Shown here: in pieces, positions 43,202 to 52,900 of the stretch
Position numbering within the stretch: the first letter of the stretch is position 1
How the letters are laid out: each line of letters begins with the position of its first letter
Assembly: GCF_003858635.1 (NCBI RefSeq)
Contig: NZ_RQJO01000007.1
Span: 1,675,941 to 1,739,940, forward strand
Length of the DNA stretch: 64,000 bases
Source: Larkinella rosea
GTDB lineage: Bacteria; Bacteroidota; Bacteroidia; Cytophagales; Spirosomataceae
Direction of reading: 5' to 3'
Notes under the pieces: generated by a model
Told to the model about the DNA's origin: nothing
The model's database searches: none
Seen by the model: only the letters and a program-made list of their open reading frames with translations
Position numbers and translations under genes: made by a program

Positions 43202-43366
43202 ATGGGAAATTTGCTTTATGTCATCGCAGTGGTTTTAATCATCATTTGGCTCGTTGGATTATTGGGCTTTGGTAGTTTTGGGATGGGCAACATCATCCAC
43301 GTTTTGCTGGTGATCGCCGTCATTGCCATCATTTTGCGTTTGATCCGTGGAGACCGGGTTGTGTAG
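43202..43366 (+). CDS. Lmo0937-like small membrane protein
   Basis: A 54-residue protein with two hydrophobic segments separated by a glycine-rich turn: MGNLLYVIAVVLIIIWLVGL, then GFGSFGMGN, then IIHVLLVIAVIAIILRLIRG. This matches the Lmo0937 family (DUF5670) of tiny two-span membrane proteins, common in Bacteroidota and often linked to stress conditions. It has its own terminator and stands alone between groEL and a lipoprotein gene. Confidence 0.8.
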   Translation: MGNLLYVIAVVLIIIWLVGLLGFGSFGMGNIIHVLLVIAVIAIILRLIRGDRVV

Positions 43367-43401
43367 CTAGCTAGCATGAATCAACTTGAATATAAGTAGT
43401 G

Positions 43402-43433
43402 AAAAAGCCTCCGGACTATTCGGGGGCTTTTTA
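43402..43433 (+). terminator. terminator of the small membrane gene
   Basis: AAAAGCCTCCG and CGGGGGCTTTT form an 11-bp stem with one mismatch around a 7-nt loop, followed by TTTTTAATTTTT. Confidence 0.85.
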
Positions 43434-43517
43434 ATTTTTGGATCAATTTTTACCCACGGTTAAACCTTCGGCAAGGAGTTCGGTCCAAAACCCAGAAACA
43501 AATAACCAGATACGAAC

Positions 43518-43901
43518 ATGAAAAAGATAATGATTGTGGTGGCGGCAGTAGCCCTGACGATTGGCGGCTGTACGTCGCAGCGACCAACGACCAGAAATGA
43601 TCGATACGACCGGCGCGATAATCAGTACGGTCGGTATGATAACCCGAACGTCCGGGAAATTCCGCTGGAAAATAAACTGGACCGCTGGCAGAACGAATTG
43701 AGGCTGACGAACCGTCAGAAACGCGAAATCAGGAATATTCAGGAACGGTATGAACGGCGGGGCCTCACCCGCGACGAGCGCAACGACCGGCGCGATTACC
43801 GCGAGTTACAACAGCAAAAACGGCAGGATCTGATGTCTGTGCTGACCCGCAGCCAACGCGAAAGGCTCTTTCAACTGGAACAGCAAAACCGCCGTAGCTA
43901 A
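43518..43901 (+). CDS. small lipoprotein, Spy/CpxP-like arginine-rich
   Basis: A 127-residue protein with a lipoprotein signal (MKKIMIVVAAVALTIGGC, cysteine at 18). The mature part begins with an arginine/aspartate/asparagine-rich linker (about 20-50) and continues with helices ELRLTNRQKREIRNIQERYERRG and DLMSVLTRSQRERLFQLEQQ that resemble the LTxxQ helices of Spy/CpxP periplasmic chaperone-like proteins. The relation is by pattern only. It has a clear terminator. Confidence 0.7.
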   Translation: MKKIMIVVAAVALTIGGCTSQRPTTRNDRYDRRDNQYGRYDNPNVREIPLENKLDRWQNELRLTNRQKREIRNIQERYERRGLTRDERNDRRDYRELQQQKRQDLMSVLTRSQRERLFQLEQQNRRS

Positions 43902-43908
43902 CCCCCCA

Positions 43909-43936
43909 AAAGGACGCCTGACCCGCGTCCTTTTTC
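43909..43936 (+). terminator. terminator of the lipoprotein gene
   Basis: AAAGGACGC (43909-43917) and GCGTCCTTT (43925-43933) form a 9-bp stem with a 7-nt loop, followed by TTCTTTTTT. Confidence 0.88.
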
Positions 43937-43989
43937 TTTTTTCAGGAAATGAATACCTTGCCCGCTGAATCCTTTCCTGAACCGCTTCC

Positions 43990-45096
43990 ATGAAAGAATA
44001 CCGCGTTGTCCTGCTGCTGCTTGCTGGACACTTTTGCCTGACTGCCATGGGTCAACCAAAACCACCCCAACGAAAAACGACGGTTTCCATCGTTGGCGAC
44101 CGGTTTTACATCAACGGCAAACCGACGTTCAAAGGCCGGGTCTGGCACGATCACAACATTGAAGGGTTGTTGCCCAACGCCCGGATGGTGCAGGGAATCT
44201 TCGACGACCGTAATCCGGAAACCCGCGCGAAATGGGCGTATCCCGATACCCACGTGTGGGACGCCAACCGCAATACCGACGAGTTTGTGGCAGCTATGCC
44301 GGTTTGGAAAGCGCACGGTTTACTGGCGTTTACACTCAATTTACAGGGTGGCAGTCCTGAGGGGTATTCAAAGGACCAGCCGTGGATCAATTCGATGTTC
44401 AATACCGATGGATCCTGGGATCCTTTTTATTACAACCGGCTGAAAAAGATTCTGGACAAAGCCGACGACTTGGGCATGGTCGTGATTGTTGGCCTGTTTT
44501 ATTTCGGTCAGGATCAGTATTTGAAAGATGAAGCCGCCGTGGTTCGGGCGGTTGACAATACCGTGCAATTGCTGGCCGAAGGCGGGTATCGGAATGTGCT
44601 CATCGAGGTCAACAACGAGTGTGACATTCGCTACGATCACGACATTTTGAAACCGGAACGCGTGTCCGAGCTTATCCAGCGAGTGAAAGCAAAGAAGGTA
44701 AATGGGTACCGGTTTTTGGTCAGCACAAGTTATAGTGGCGGAAAAATCCCGAAAGAGAATGTAGTTCGCGAAGCCGATTTCCTGATTTTACACGGCAACG
44801 GGGTCAAAGAACCGGCCAAAATTGCCGAGATGGTGCAGCAAACCCGTGCCGTTGCCGGATACCGTCCAATGCCGATCGTTTTTAACGAAGATGATCATTT
44901 TGATTTCGACAAACCGACCAACAACTTTCAGGCCGCTACCAGCGCTTATGCATCCTGGGGGCTTTTCGATTACCGCCTGAAAGACGAAGGCTTCAACGAC
45001 GGATACCAATCGCCACCGGTGAACTGGCAACCCAGTTCACCGCGCAAGAAAGCTTTTTTTGATTATCTGAAAGAAATCACGGGAGGTTTGCCCTGA
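43990..45096 (+). CDS. secreted glycoside hydrolase-like TIM barrel (clan A-like)
   Basis: A 368-residue exported protein with signal peptide (MKEYRVVLLLLAGHFCLTAMGQ). The body looks like a (beta/alpha)8 hydrolase: DRFYINGKPTFKGR near the start, DDLGMVVIVGLFYFGQDQY, then VLIEVNNECD with the candidate acid/base E210 after NN, and PIVFNEDDHFDF with the candidate nucleophile E300. The spacing of two glutamates at the ends of strands 4 and 7 fits clan GH-A (GH5-like) enzymes. I cannot assign the exact family or substrate. It is convergent with a GH43 gene. Confidence 0.7.
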   Translation: MKEYRVVLLLLAGHFCLTAMGQPKPPQRKTTVSIVGDRFYINGKPTFKGRVWHDHNIEGLLPNARMVQGIFDDRNPETRAKWAYPDTHVWDANRNTDEFVAAMPVWKAHGLLAFTLNLQGGSPEGYSKDQPWINSMFNTDGSWDPFYYNRLKKILDKADDLGMVVIVGLFYFGQDQYLKDEAAVVRAVDNTVQLLAEGGYRNVLIEVNNECDIRYDHDILKPERVSELIQRVKAKKVNGYRFLVSTSYSGGKIPKENVVREADFLILHGNGVKEPAKIAEMVQQTRAVAGYRPMPIVFNEDDHFDFDKPTNNFQAATSAYASWGLFDYRLKDEGFNDGYQSPPVNWQPSSPRKKAFFDYLKEITGGLP

Positions 45097-45112
45097 AAAC
45101 CGCCCGTTAATT

Positions 45113-46666
45113 TTATTCGTATTGCATTGCTATTGATTTTACATTACCCGATCCCTTGTTTCCCGAAACGCTCAGGCCAACCCGGGGAGCGCGGTCCCAG
45201 CGGGGAAGATACGAGCCATTGACCGGCGATTGGGTGAACATTTCTGGCTTCCCTCCTGGCGTTGACCAGGAAAAATCATAAAACTGACCAAACCGGCTTT
45301 TGAGTCGCAGATTGACCGCAGTCGTTGTTTCAGGCAAGGGCTTTGTCTGTAGCACAGCCCGAACGCCATCTTTCACCTGCCAAAGTTCCAGTGTTCCTTT
45401 CCGAACGCCGAACCCTAATGCGTTGGCGGCATCGCCGTATAAGGTTATACTTTGGAGCAAATCCTCTTGCGGTTCGACGATGGTTGAGAAGGTGAAATTG
45501 CCTTTTTTAATGACGAGTCCCAGAAAGGTGCCGGTCGAATTGGCCTCGGTATTCGTCAGTTTTAACGAACCATTTCCGACCGTAAACACCGGTTTTGGCA
45601 AATTCACATCCCAGACCAGGGCATCTTCGCTCACCGGTTTTGCAAAATCAAGGGCGACATCCGGGTCTTTTTTCTGGCTAATTTTAGAAGGAGATTCAGC
45701 TTGTGCAGGAACGGCGTTTCCGTAACGGAAAAACGGCCATTGTGTTTTTTCATCCCAAACCAGTTCACTCAGAACGCCCTGCCGACCGGCAAACGTAAAA
45801 TCGGTTCCGTTATAAGCGTGGTGCAGATAGAAATAACGATTGTCCGGAGTGGTAACGACGGTTCCGTGTCCGGGGCATTTCCAGGTTTCGTCGCTGACTA
45901 AAACCGGATTGTTCGCAAACCGCTCCCACGGCCCCTGAAGTTTTTGCGCCCGCGCCAGACCAACCTGGTAATTACAGCGTTCTCCGCAGCAGGCGTTTCC
46001 GGAATACAACATGTAAAAATACGTCCCGCGTTTAAAAATGGCCTGCCCTTCAGCCCCTCCGGCTTCCCAATTGGTACGATCGGCGGTCAGCATCGTGAAT
46101 TCTTTGCCAATCACTTTCAAGCCATCCTGTGACAATTCAGCGCCCAGCAGTTCGATCGATTTCCCTTTGTCTAACCCATAGGCTTTCCAGGTAATGTACA
46201 ATTTCCCCTGATCTTCGATCACGAAGGCGTCGATGGCTTCGGAAGTCCATTCGATAATGACGCCGTGATCGGTAAATCCTTTGGTCAGGTCGCGGGTGGT
46301 GGCGACGCCGATGAACGAGCGTTTATCCGATTTCCGGCGGGCGGTGTAATAGACGTAAAATGTGCCGTTCCGGTGAAACAACTCCGGTGCCCAGTAACTA
46401 CCCATCGTCCAGGCCGGTAATTGGGCAAAAACCGGTCCGACGTACGCCCAGTTGACCAGATCGCGTGAGGAATAAATGGGGTAAGCCGGGCCCCATTCGG
46501 ACGACGTTCCGGCAGCATAATACGTATCGCCCACGCGGATGACCGACGGATCGGCAAAATCGCCCGCAATGACCGGATTTCGATAGGTTGGCGATGGGGC
46601 AACCTGCTGGGCCATGCAGGGATGGATAAAAAGGGCAAAAAATAAACCGATCCAAACAAACTTCAT
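45113..46666 (-). CDS. GH43-family glycosidase with C-terminal beta-sandwich
   Basis: A 517-residue exported enzyme. Signal peptide MKFVWIGLFFALFIHPCMAQ, then the five-blade propeller of GH43. The catalytic base is D39 in AGDFADPSVIRVGDTYY, the pKa-modulating aspartate is likely in IDAFVIEDQGKLYITWK, and the acid is the glutamate of NWEAGGAEGQAIFKR. The last part (about 320-515; FTVGNGSLKLTNTEANSTGTF and LRLKSRFGQFYDFSWS) is a DUF1349-like beta-sandwich, as in many arabinofuranosidases or xylosidases. The start is set at the signal peptide; a longer frame upstream is not protein-like. Confidence 0.88.
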   Translation of the reverse strand: MKFVWIGLFFALFIHPCMAQQVAPSPTYRNPVIAGDFADPSVIRVGDTYYAAGTSSEWGPAYPIYSSRDLVNWAYVGPVFAQLPAWTMGSYWAPELFHRNGTFYVYYTARRKSDKRSFIGVATTRDLTKGFTDHGVIIEWTSEAIDAFVIEDQGKLYITWKAYGLDKGKSIELLGAELSQDGLKVIGKEFTMLTADRTNWEAGGAEGQAIFKRGTYFYMLYSGNACCGERCNYQVGLARAQKLQGPWERFANNPVLVSDETWKCPGHGTVVTTPDNRYFYLHHAYNGTDFTFAGRQGVLSELVWDEKTQWPFFRYGNAVPAQAESPSKISQKKDPDVALDFAKPVSEDALVWDVNLPKPVFTVGNGSLKLTNTEANSTGTFLGLVIKKGNFTFSTIVEPQEDLLQSITLYGDAANALGFGVRKGTLELWQVKDGVRAVLQTKPLPETTTAVNLRLKSRFGQFYDFSWSTPGGKPEMFTQSPVNGSYLPRWDRAPRVGLSVSGNKGSGNVKSIAMQYE

Positions 46667-46823
46667 CTGTTCCTGTTGGTTGATAGTAGTAAACAAAAGT
46701 AAGAAGTAGTACGACTGGATAAAGAAAAAAACCGGTTTTACCTCGTGTTTTCTCCCGTTGAATGAGTATGCCCGACCATACTCCCGCTTCTTTAGGCAAT
46801 TTTCCATCCGATTCCTGAGATAG

Positions 46824-47594
46824 ATGGGACCTTTTTTTCTATTCGTGATGATCTCCCTGCTGGTTTCCAATCCCGACGATGATGCCAAAAAAAATCGCCG
46901 GATGAAAAACCGTGTGGAAGTTCGGGAATACCGCAATGTGATTGAGGAAGTGACCTACCACGACCGGTGGAAAAAAGTAGCCACTGTCCGCATGTACGAC
47001 AAAGCCCACCAACGGCTTTCGGAAGAACACTACAATGATTTTCAGTTAGGAATCCGGCACGGACAAACCCGCTGCTGGTACCCCAACGGGCAGCTTCACT
47101 GGACGTGTGATTTCAAACAGAACGAGATCAATGGTCCTTTCTTTTCGTATTACGAAGACGGCGCGCTGAAACGCAGGGAACTCTATCGCCGGGGCACAGT
47201 CCGAAAAGGCGAATGTTTCTCGCCCGACGGAACCTTGGTTTCGTGCCAGCCACTGTCGCAGAAAGCGGAATTCGAGGGTGGTCCGAAGAAATTTATTGCG
47301 TTTTTAAAGACCCGGCTGGAACACTTGCAGCCCGAAAATCCAGCATTGTTTTTCACCCTGCGGGCCACTTTATCGCCGGATGGGATCTTGTTCGGTCTTC
47401 AGACATTGCCTTACATGGAGCAACGGCCCGAACCCGAACGGCGGTTTGCGAAGCAGGTTGTAGAAAATCTGCGCGATATGCCCCGCTGGAAACCGGTTGT
47501 ATTCGATGATCAGACGGTGCAAAGCGATCTGGTGATCAACATCTTCTTCAGCAACGGCAAGGTGTATTCCGGCAGCTACGGACTCAATTTCTAG
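46824..47594 (+). CDS. MORN-variant repeat protein with TonB-like C terminus
   Basis: A 256-residue protein. A short hydrophobic N terminus (MGPFFLFVMISLLVS) may be a signal or anchor. Residues about 55-130 hold MORN-variant repeats (GIRHGQTRCWYPNGQLHWTCDFKQNEINGPFFSYYEDGALKRREL), like YwqK-type proteins. The C-terminal domain (about 150-256; GGPKKFIAFLKTRLEHLQPE, MPRWKPVVFDDQTVQSDLVINIFF) resembles the TonB C-terminal fold seen in many Bacteroidota envelope proteins. Function unknown; it may be an envelope scaffold. It is divergent from the GH43 gene (157-bp spacer). Confidence 0.7.
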   Translation: MGPFFLFVMISLLVSNPDDDAKKNRRMKNRVEVREYRNVIEEVTYHDRWKKVATVRMYDKAHQRLSEEHYNDFQLGIRHGQTRCWYPNGQLHWTCDFKQNEINGPFFSYYEDGALKRRELYRRGTVRKGECFSPDGTLVSCQPLSQKAEFEGGPKKFIAFLKTRLEHLQPENPALFFTLRATLSPDGILFGLQTLPYMEQRPEPERRFAKQVVENLRDMPRWKPVVFDDQTVQSDLVINIFFSNGKVYSGSYGLNF

Positions 47595-47747
47595 TCCGGA
47601 ATCCGGTTATTTTCAATCCGTTCCTTCCAACAAAACTTCAACCGGAATTTTCGAGTATACGACGAACCATTTGCCGTTATTGGTAGAAGAGCGCTTTTTT
47701 AAATACTCTTTTGCCCTGGTAATCAATATACTGAAAGCTAAAACCGT

Positions 47748-49979
47748 ATGTCGACTTCTTCCTTCTTGAAAACGTTACTGGTTTTTATTTTCGCGAAAAA
47801 TCTGGCAGCCCAAACCGTTACGCTGCCGACGATTCCGATCGGGACGGATGCGTATTTGCAGTGGGACCGGATTTTTTACCAGCGAATTGGCATGCGGGCC
47901 TACATGCGCAGTACCTACGACCGCGAAGGAAATAACCGGGCCGCCGACGCCAGCCACTTTTTGTATCAGGAAGCGGACGATTTCAATGTTTCGCTCGATG
48001 TCAAAAATCCCGGCGTCCTGTATTTTGTTCGCACGAATCATTTTCACGGCAGCCCGTGGCATTACGAGGTCGATGGCAGCGACTTTCTGGTTCGGGAAAC
48101 CGCCACCGCCGATCCGATCGACGCTAAAAAAAAATACACAAAAACCGAGTTTCTGCCCCAAAACCTGTTTCCGTATCCGCTAACCTGGACCTGGGCCACC
48201 ACCAAAGGTGCCGACCTGATGTGGGTGCCTATTCCGTTCGCGCAATCCCTGCGGCTGGCCTACTCCCGGACCTTGTACGGTACCGGTTATTACATTTACC
48301 ACAGCTTCGGCAAAGGCATTCAGCACCTTTCCCGCCCCCTGTCAGCCTGGTCGCAAACCGCTCCTGATCCGAAGGTGTTGAAACTGATCAACGCGTCTGG
48401 CAGTGATCTGGCTCCGAAAGGCGACTCGGTGAAAATCCTGAAAAAGACGGTTTCACTGAAACCCAATCAGACCGTGGAACTGGCCGCCTTTTCGGGTTCG
48501 GCACAAACGATTCGGGCGCTGGAATTTAAAATACCGCTGGCGCAGGCGCTGGATTTTGGCAAGTGCCGGTTGCGAATCACGTGGGACCGGCGATGGGCGC
48601 CGTCGGTGGATGTGCCGCTGGATCTGTTTTACGGTGCCGGTCATCTGCACAATCCGCAGAAAAAGGAGTACCTCGTCAAAGGCTTTCCGCTCTCCATTCG
48701 GTATGATGCGCAGTCGGTTTACCTCGCCTGCTATTGGCCCATGCCGTTTTTCAAACACGCCCGGCTGGAATTGCAGGAACGGCAGGGGAAATCAGTTGCC
48801 CCTATTCAGTATACGATCAAAACCGTTCCGTTCCGGGGAGATTCGCGGCTGGCAGCGTATTTTCATGCCACCTATTCGGACATTCCGGCACCGGTTTTGG
48901 GACAGGACATGACCTTTCTGGACACCGATCAGGCAGAAGGCGGTGGGCCGTGGAGCGGCAACTTCGTGGGAATGAGCTGGGTATTTTCCAGACAGGGACG
49001 GTTGAACACGCTGGAGGGCGATCCCCGGTTTTTCTTCGATGACAGCAAAACACCCCAGGCCTGGGGAACCGGCTCGGAGGAATGGGGCGGTGGTGGCGAT
49101 TACTGGGGTGGTGAAAACATGACGATTCCGTTTGCCGGGCACCCGGTTGGCACCACGGAGAAAACCGCTAAAAGTTCACTTGATCTGATCAATTCCGCCT
49201 ACCGGTTTCTGATTGCCGATTATTTTCCCTTCGGAAAACGGGCGGTGATTCGACTGGAACACGGCGCGCAAAATTCGGAAGACGAGCATTATTCGGGGGT
49301 GACATATTGGTATGGCGCTCCAGTGGCTACCCTGAAACTGACCGACGAATTCAACGTTTGCAATGCTGCCGACCAAGTGGCGCATCAGTACCATTCGCCG
49401 ACCGCCGAAGCTCCCTATCCACTCGTCTCACGCTACGAATTGGGGCCAGACACCGACATCCGCTCCCATTTTATTCCCAAAACCCGCAGCTATAACACGT
49501 CGCGCCTATATTTCCCGGCGGAGAGCGATTCGGTCCGGATCATGAAAGGCAGCAGCCGGTTTGTCGTCGATCTGGATTCGCTGAATCTGGGCGTTTTGCT
49601 TCGCCGGAAATTTGATTATTTATACCCCAATCAACAGGCGCGGGTCTGGATCCGGGATGGCCGGCGAAACACCGACTGGCAGGAAGCAGGCACCTGGTAC
49701 ACGGCGGGCAGCAACACCTGCTACTTTTCCTACCCGCCCGGAGGCCCCTTTTCCAAAGGCGAGCTGGCACAATCAACTCCCGTAGTCATTACCAGTAACC
49801 GGCGCTGGCGGGAAGAAGAATTCCTGATCGACCGGCAGTTGACCAGCGGTATTTCAAAACTCGAAATCCGGCTCGAATGGATTCCCGACGCCAAACCGCT
49901 CTTTGCCGGAAAAGCGTTTCCTGCCTCCTCGGCCTGGAGCGAAGCGCGGTATTGGGTGTATTGTTACCAGTTACCCTGA
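47748..49979 (+). CDS. GH172 (DUF2961) glycoside hydrolase
   Basis: A 743-residue exported protein with a short signal (FLKTLLVFIFAKNLAAQ). It carries the DUF2961 signature YMRSTYDREGNNRAADASHFLY (about residues 53-75) and, in the second half, EGDPRFFFDDSKTPQAWGTGSEEWGGGGDYWGG with the glutamates E444/E445 at the position of the family's conserved GTGTEDYF. DUF2961 is now GH172, which includes fructofuranosidase-type and D-arabinofuranosidase enzymes. The protein is longer than single-domain members and contains a large insert between the two signatures. Substrate unknown; with GH43 nearby, an arabinose-type glycan is possible. Confidence 0.82.
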   Translation: MSTSSFLKTLLVFIFAKNLAAQTVTLPTIPIGTDAYLQWDRIFYQRIGMRAYMRSTYDREGNNRAADASHFLYQEADDFNVSLDVKNPGVLYFVRTNHFHGSPWHYEVDGSDFLVRETATADPIDAKKKYTKTEFLPQNLFPYPLTWTWATTKGADLMWVPIPFAQSLRLAYSRTLYGTGYYIYHSFGKGIQHLSRPLSAWSQTAPDPKVLKLINASGSDLAPKGDSVKILKKTVSLKPNQTVELAAFSGSAQTIRALEFKIPLAQALDFGKCRLRITWDRRWAPSVDVPLDLFYGAGHLHNPQKKEYLVKGFPLSIRYDAQSVYLACYWPMPFFKHARLELQERQGKSVAPIQYTIKTVPFRGDSRLAAYFHATYSDIPAPVLGQDMTFLDTDQAEGGGPWSGNFVGMSWVFSRQGRLNTLEGDPRFFFDDSKTPQAWGTGSEEWGGGGDYWGGENMTIPFAGHPVGTTEKTAKSSLDLINSAYRFLIADYFPFGKRAVIRLEHGAQNSEDEHYSGVTYWYGAPVATLKLTDEFNVCNAADQVAHQYHSPTAEAPYPLVSRYELGPDTDIRSHFIPKTRSYNTSRLYFPAESDSVRIMKGSSRFVVDLDSLNLGVLLRRKFDYLYPNQQARVWIRDGRRNTDWQEAGTWYTAGSNTCYFSYPPGGPFSKGELAQSTPVVITSNRRWREEEFLIDRQLTSGISKLEIRLEWIPDAKPLFAGKAFPASSAWSEARYWVYCYQLP

Positions 49980-49986
49980 CGGTATA

Positions 49987-52900
49987 CTAGTCCCCTAAAA
50001 CCGGCAGCGTCATTTGAATCTCGGTATACTCCCCTTCCTTCGAGTGGATCTCGATTTTTCCGCGGTGAAGCTGGACGATATCTTTGGTCATAAACAGACC
50101 AAGACCGGTGCCTTTAGAGGTGGGTTTGGTGGTAAAAAACGGGTTGAAAAGGTTGTTGATTTCCCGTTGCGGAATCCCCTTGCCGTTGTCGCGGATTTGC
50201 AGAATAACCTGATCATCCAGCAAACTGGTCACAATCCGGAGTTCGGGCGTGAAGTCTTTAGCCAGTTTACTTTTTTCGAATAACGTATAGTACGAGTTAC
50301 TGACAATATTCTGAACGGCCTGACCGAATTCGTTGGGAAGCAGGCTGGTGCGAATGGCCTTTTTTTCCAGATTCAGTGCCAGATGGATGGCAAAGTTCGG
50401 GTAATCGGTTTTCAGTGTATTCAACACCACCCGCACTTTGCTCTCAACAAACTGATTGAGATCGGTTTCCTGAAAATCCCGCGATTTTTCCCGTAGCAAC
50501 ACTTGCATGTCCTGCAAAATCCGGGTTGTACTGCCGCTATGTTCCTGAATTTTAGCCAGATTCATTTTCAGCACGCCGAGATCATCCAGAACGTCGTCCA
50601 GCGAATCCGGTTCTTTTTTCAATCCATCGATCACTTCTTCAATGATTTCCTCCGACAACTGCGAAAAGTTGCTGACGTAGTTGAGCGGGTTCAGAATCCG
50701 GTCGACAATCCCTTTGGTCAATTGGCCAACCGACGCCAGCCGTTCCTGCCGGATCAATTCGTGCTGCGTATTCCGAAGGTCATGGAGGGTATTTTCGAGG
50801 TTTTCCAGCAGCCGGGTTTTAATGAAAGCGGCAATCAGGTGTTCGCGCAGGTTCCCAATCATGCTGATGTCCCGCTGGTCAAAAGCGCCGGATCGGACGG
50901 TATTTTCCAGCGTAATGAACCCTTCAATGTGCCCTTTGTTTTCAATCACGATCGTAATCAGCGACTTGGGCGTATCCAGATCGTCGATGGGGCTGTTCAG
51001 TGGCTCGTAATAGACGTCGTTTTTCAGGTAAATATCCTCAAAAATTTCGACGGTCTGCGCCAGATAGCGGTTTTCGGCCTGTTCGCGCGTGAGCTGAACC
51101 GTCTCGACATGAGCCAGTTCCTGATTGCTCCGCAGGGCTTTGAACTGGTAGGAATTCGTCGGTTTATCATACACCAGAAAGCTCGCGGCATTCATATTCC
51201 GGATCACCGAAAACTTGGTCAGAATGGTCTGGAAGAGATTCGAGAAATCAATTTCGGCGTTGATCGATTGTACGATCAGGTCAATTTTTTCGAGCTGATC
51301 ATTCTTGATCGCCAACTCATCGGATTGTTTTTCCAGTTCCGATTTCTGGCTAACCACTTCTTCGGTTCGCTCCTGAATCAGGTTTTCCAATGATTGTTTT
51401 TCCCGCAAAATCCGGTTCAGGCGCCAGCGTACCACCAGATAAATCAACAAACCGAAGCCCAGCAAAAACAGCGCAATTACCCACCAGCGGCCATACCAGG
51501 TTGGCGGAACAGTAAACGAATAGGTAGCTTCCCGGCTGGGTGTTTCGTAGATGTTGCGTGCCCGCACCCGAAACAGATAGTCGCCGGGTGGCAGGTTCGT
51601 GTATTCCTTTTTGCTCTCCGTTGTCCAGTCCGACCAGTTCTTATCGTAATTTTCGAGCATGTACTGGAAAGCGATTCCTTTCGCAATCGGAAAACTGGCG
51701 GCCGAATATTCGAAGCTGATATCACTAAAGCGGTTTTGTTCCTGAGCCGTCTGCACTTTCCGAATCAACGCCTGATACGGCAAATCGTAGGTCCGGGCAA
51801 CTCCGGCATTATACCGAATCACGCCATCGCGTCCGCCGAACCAGACCAGCCCTTGCTGGTCTAAATAAATCAGGTTGATGGGTGAGGTGGAAATCGGCAA
51901 AAATGGCGTTGTAAACTCCTTAAAACCAGTTCCCTGTTTTTCATAAAGCGTAATGCGTCTCTTATCGCCTTCCACCGTCCAGATATTTCCGTTCCGATCT
52001 TCGACCAGGTTGTTTTTCCAGTAAGCCGTACCCGGTTTTGTCAAACCAAATGGACTATACGGAGCAAACCGGTTTTGGGCGGCATCGAACTTGAAAATGC
52101 CTTTTTCATTGAAAACCAGAACGCCCTGCGACGTAACAGCTACGCGGTTATAGAACAACGTTGGCAGTCCCTGTCCGGTCGAAAACGCCTGAATTTGGTT
52201 CGTTGTGGGCGCCAGCTTATACAAACCGGCGGTCAGCGTTTCCAGCCATACCGCTCCGGTCGGGTCTTCATGAATGCCCACAATCCGCTCCGTCAAACCG
52301 GAAAGGGGCCGGTAATTGGCGGTTTTTCCGCGCGAAACCGTCAGGATACCAGCGCCATTTTCGGTCCCAACGTACAAGCGCAATGGATCTTTCTGCGATG
52401 CAGCCAGGCTGAGTGTGTAAGCCTGCGTGAGTGCCTGCAAACGTCCATCGGTTAATTGATGTACGCCTTTGCTGGTTGCGACAAAAAGTGAACCTGCGGC
52501 TTCGGCCAGTGAAAAGCAACTGGCGTTCAGCCCCAAAACCGGTCGGATGACGGAGTCGATGAGTTGAAAAAGTCCGTTGACCGTCGCAATGTAAACCGTA
52601 TTTCCAACGCGCCGAATGTCCATGATCTCGCCCGTCAGCCGCGACGAGGTTCCGAACAAGGTCAGTTGCGAAGGTACCTCGATCTGGGCCAGACCATTGT
52701 TGAGCGCCAGCCACAAACTCCCTTCCCGATCGGTGAACATCTCATTGGTGAGTTGATCGGTCAGGCCGTCGATTCCCCGAATCGTTTGTTTTAACTGGCC
52801 GTTGGGGCTGATAGTCAGAATTCCACCGTGTAAGGTTGCAATGGCAATGGAACGGTCATTCAACATCGCTCCACTCGTGGCCTGATTGGTCGACAGGTAG

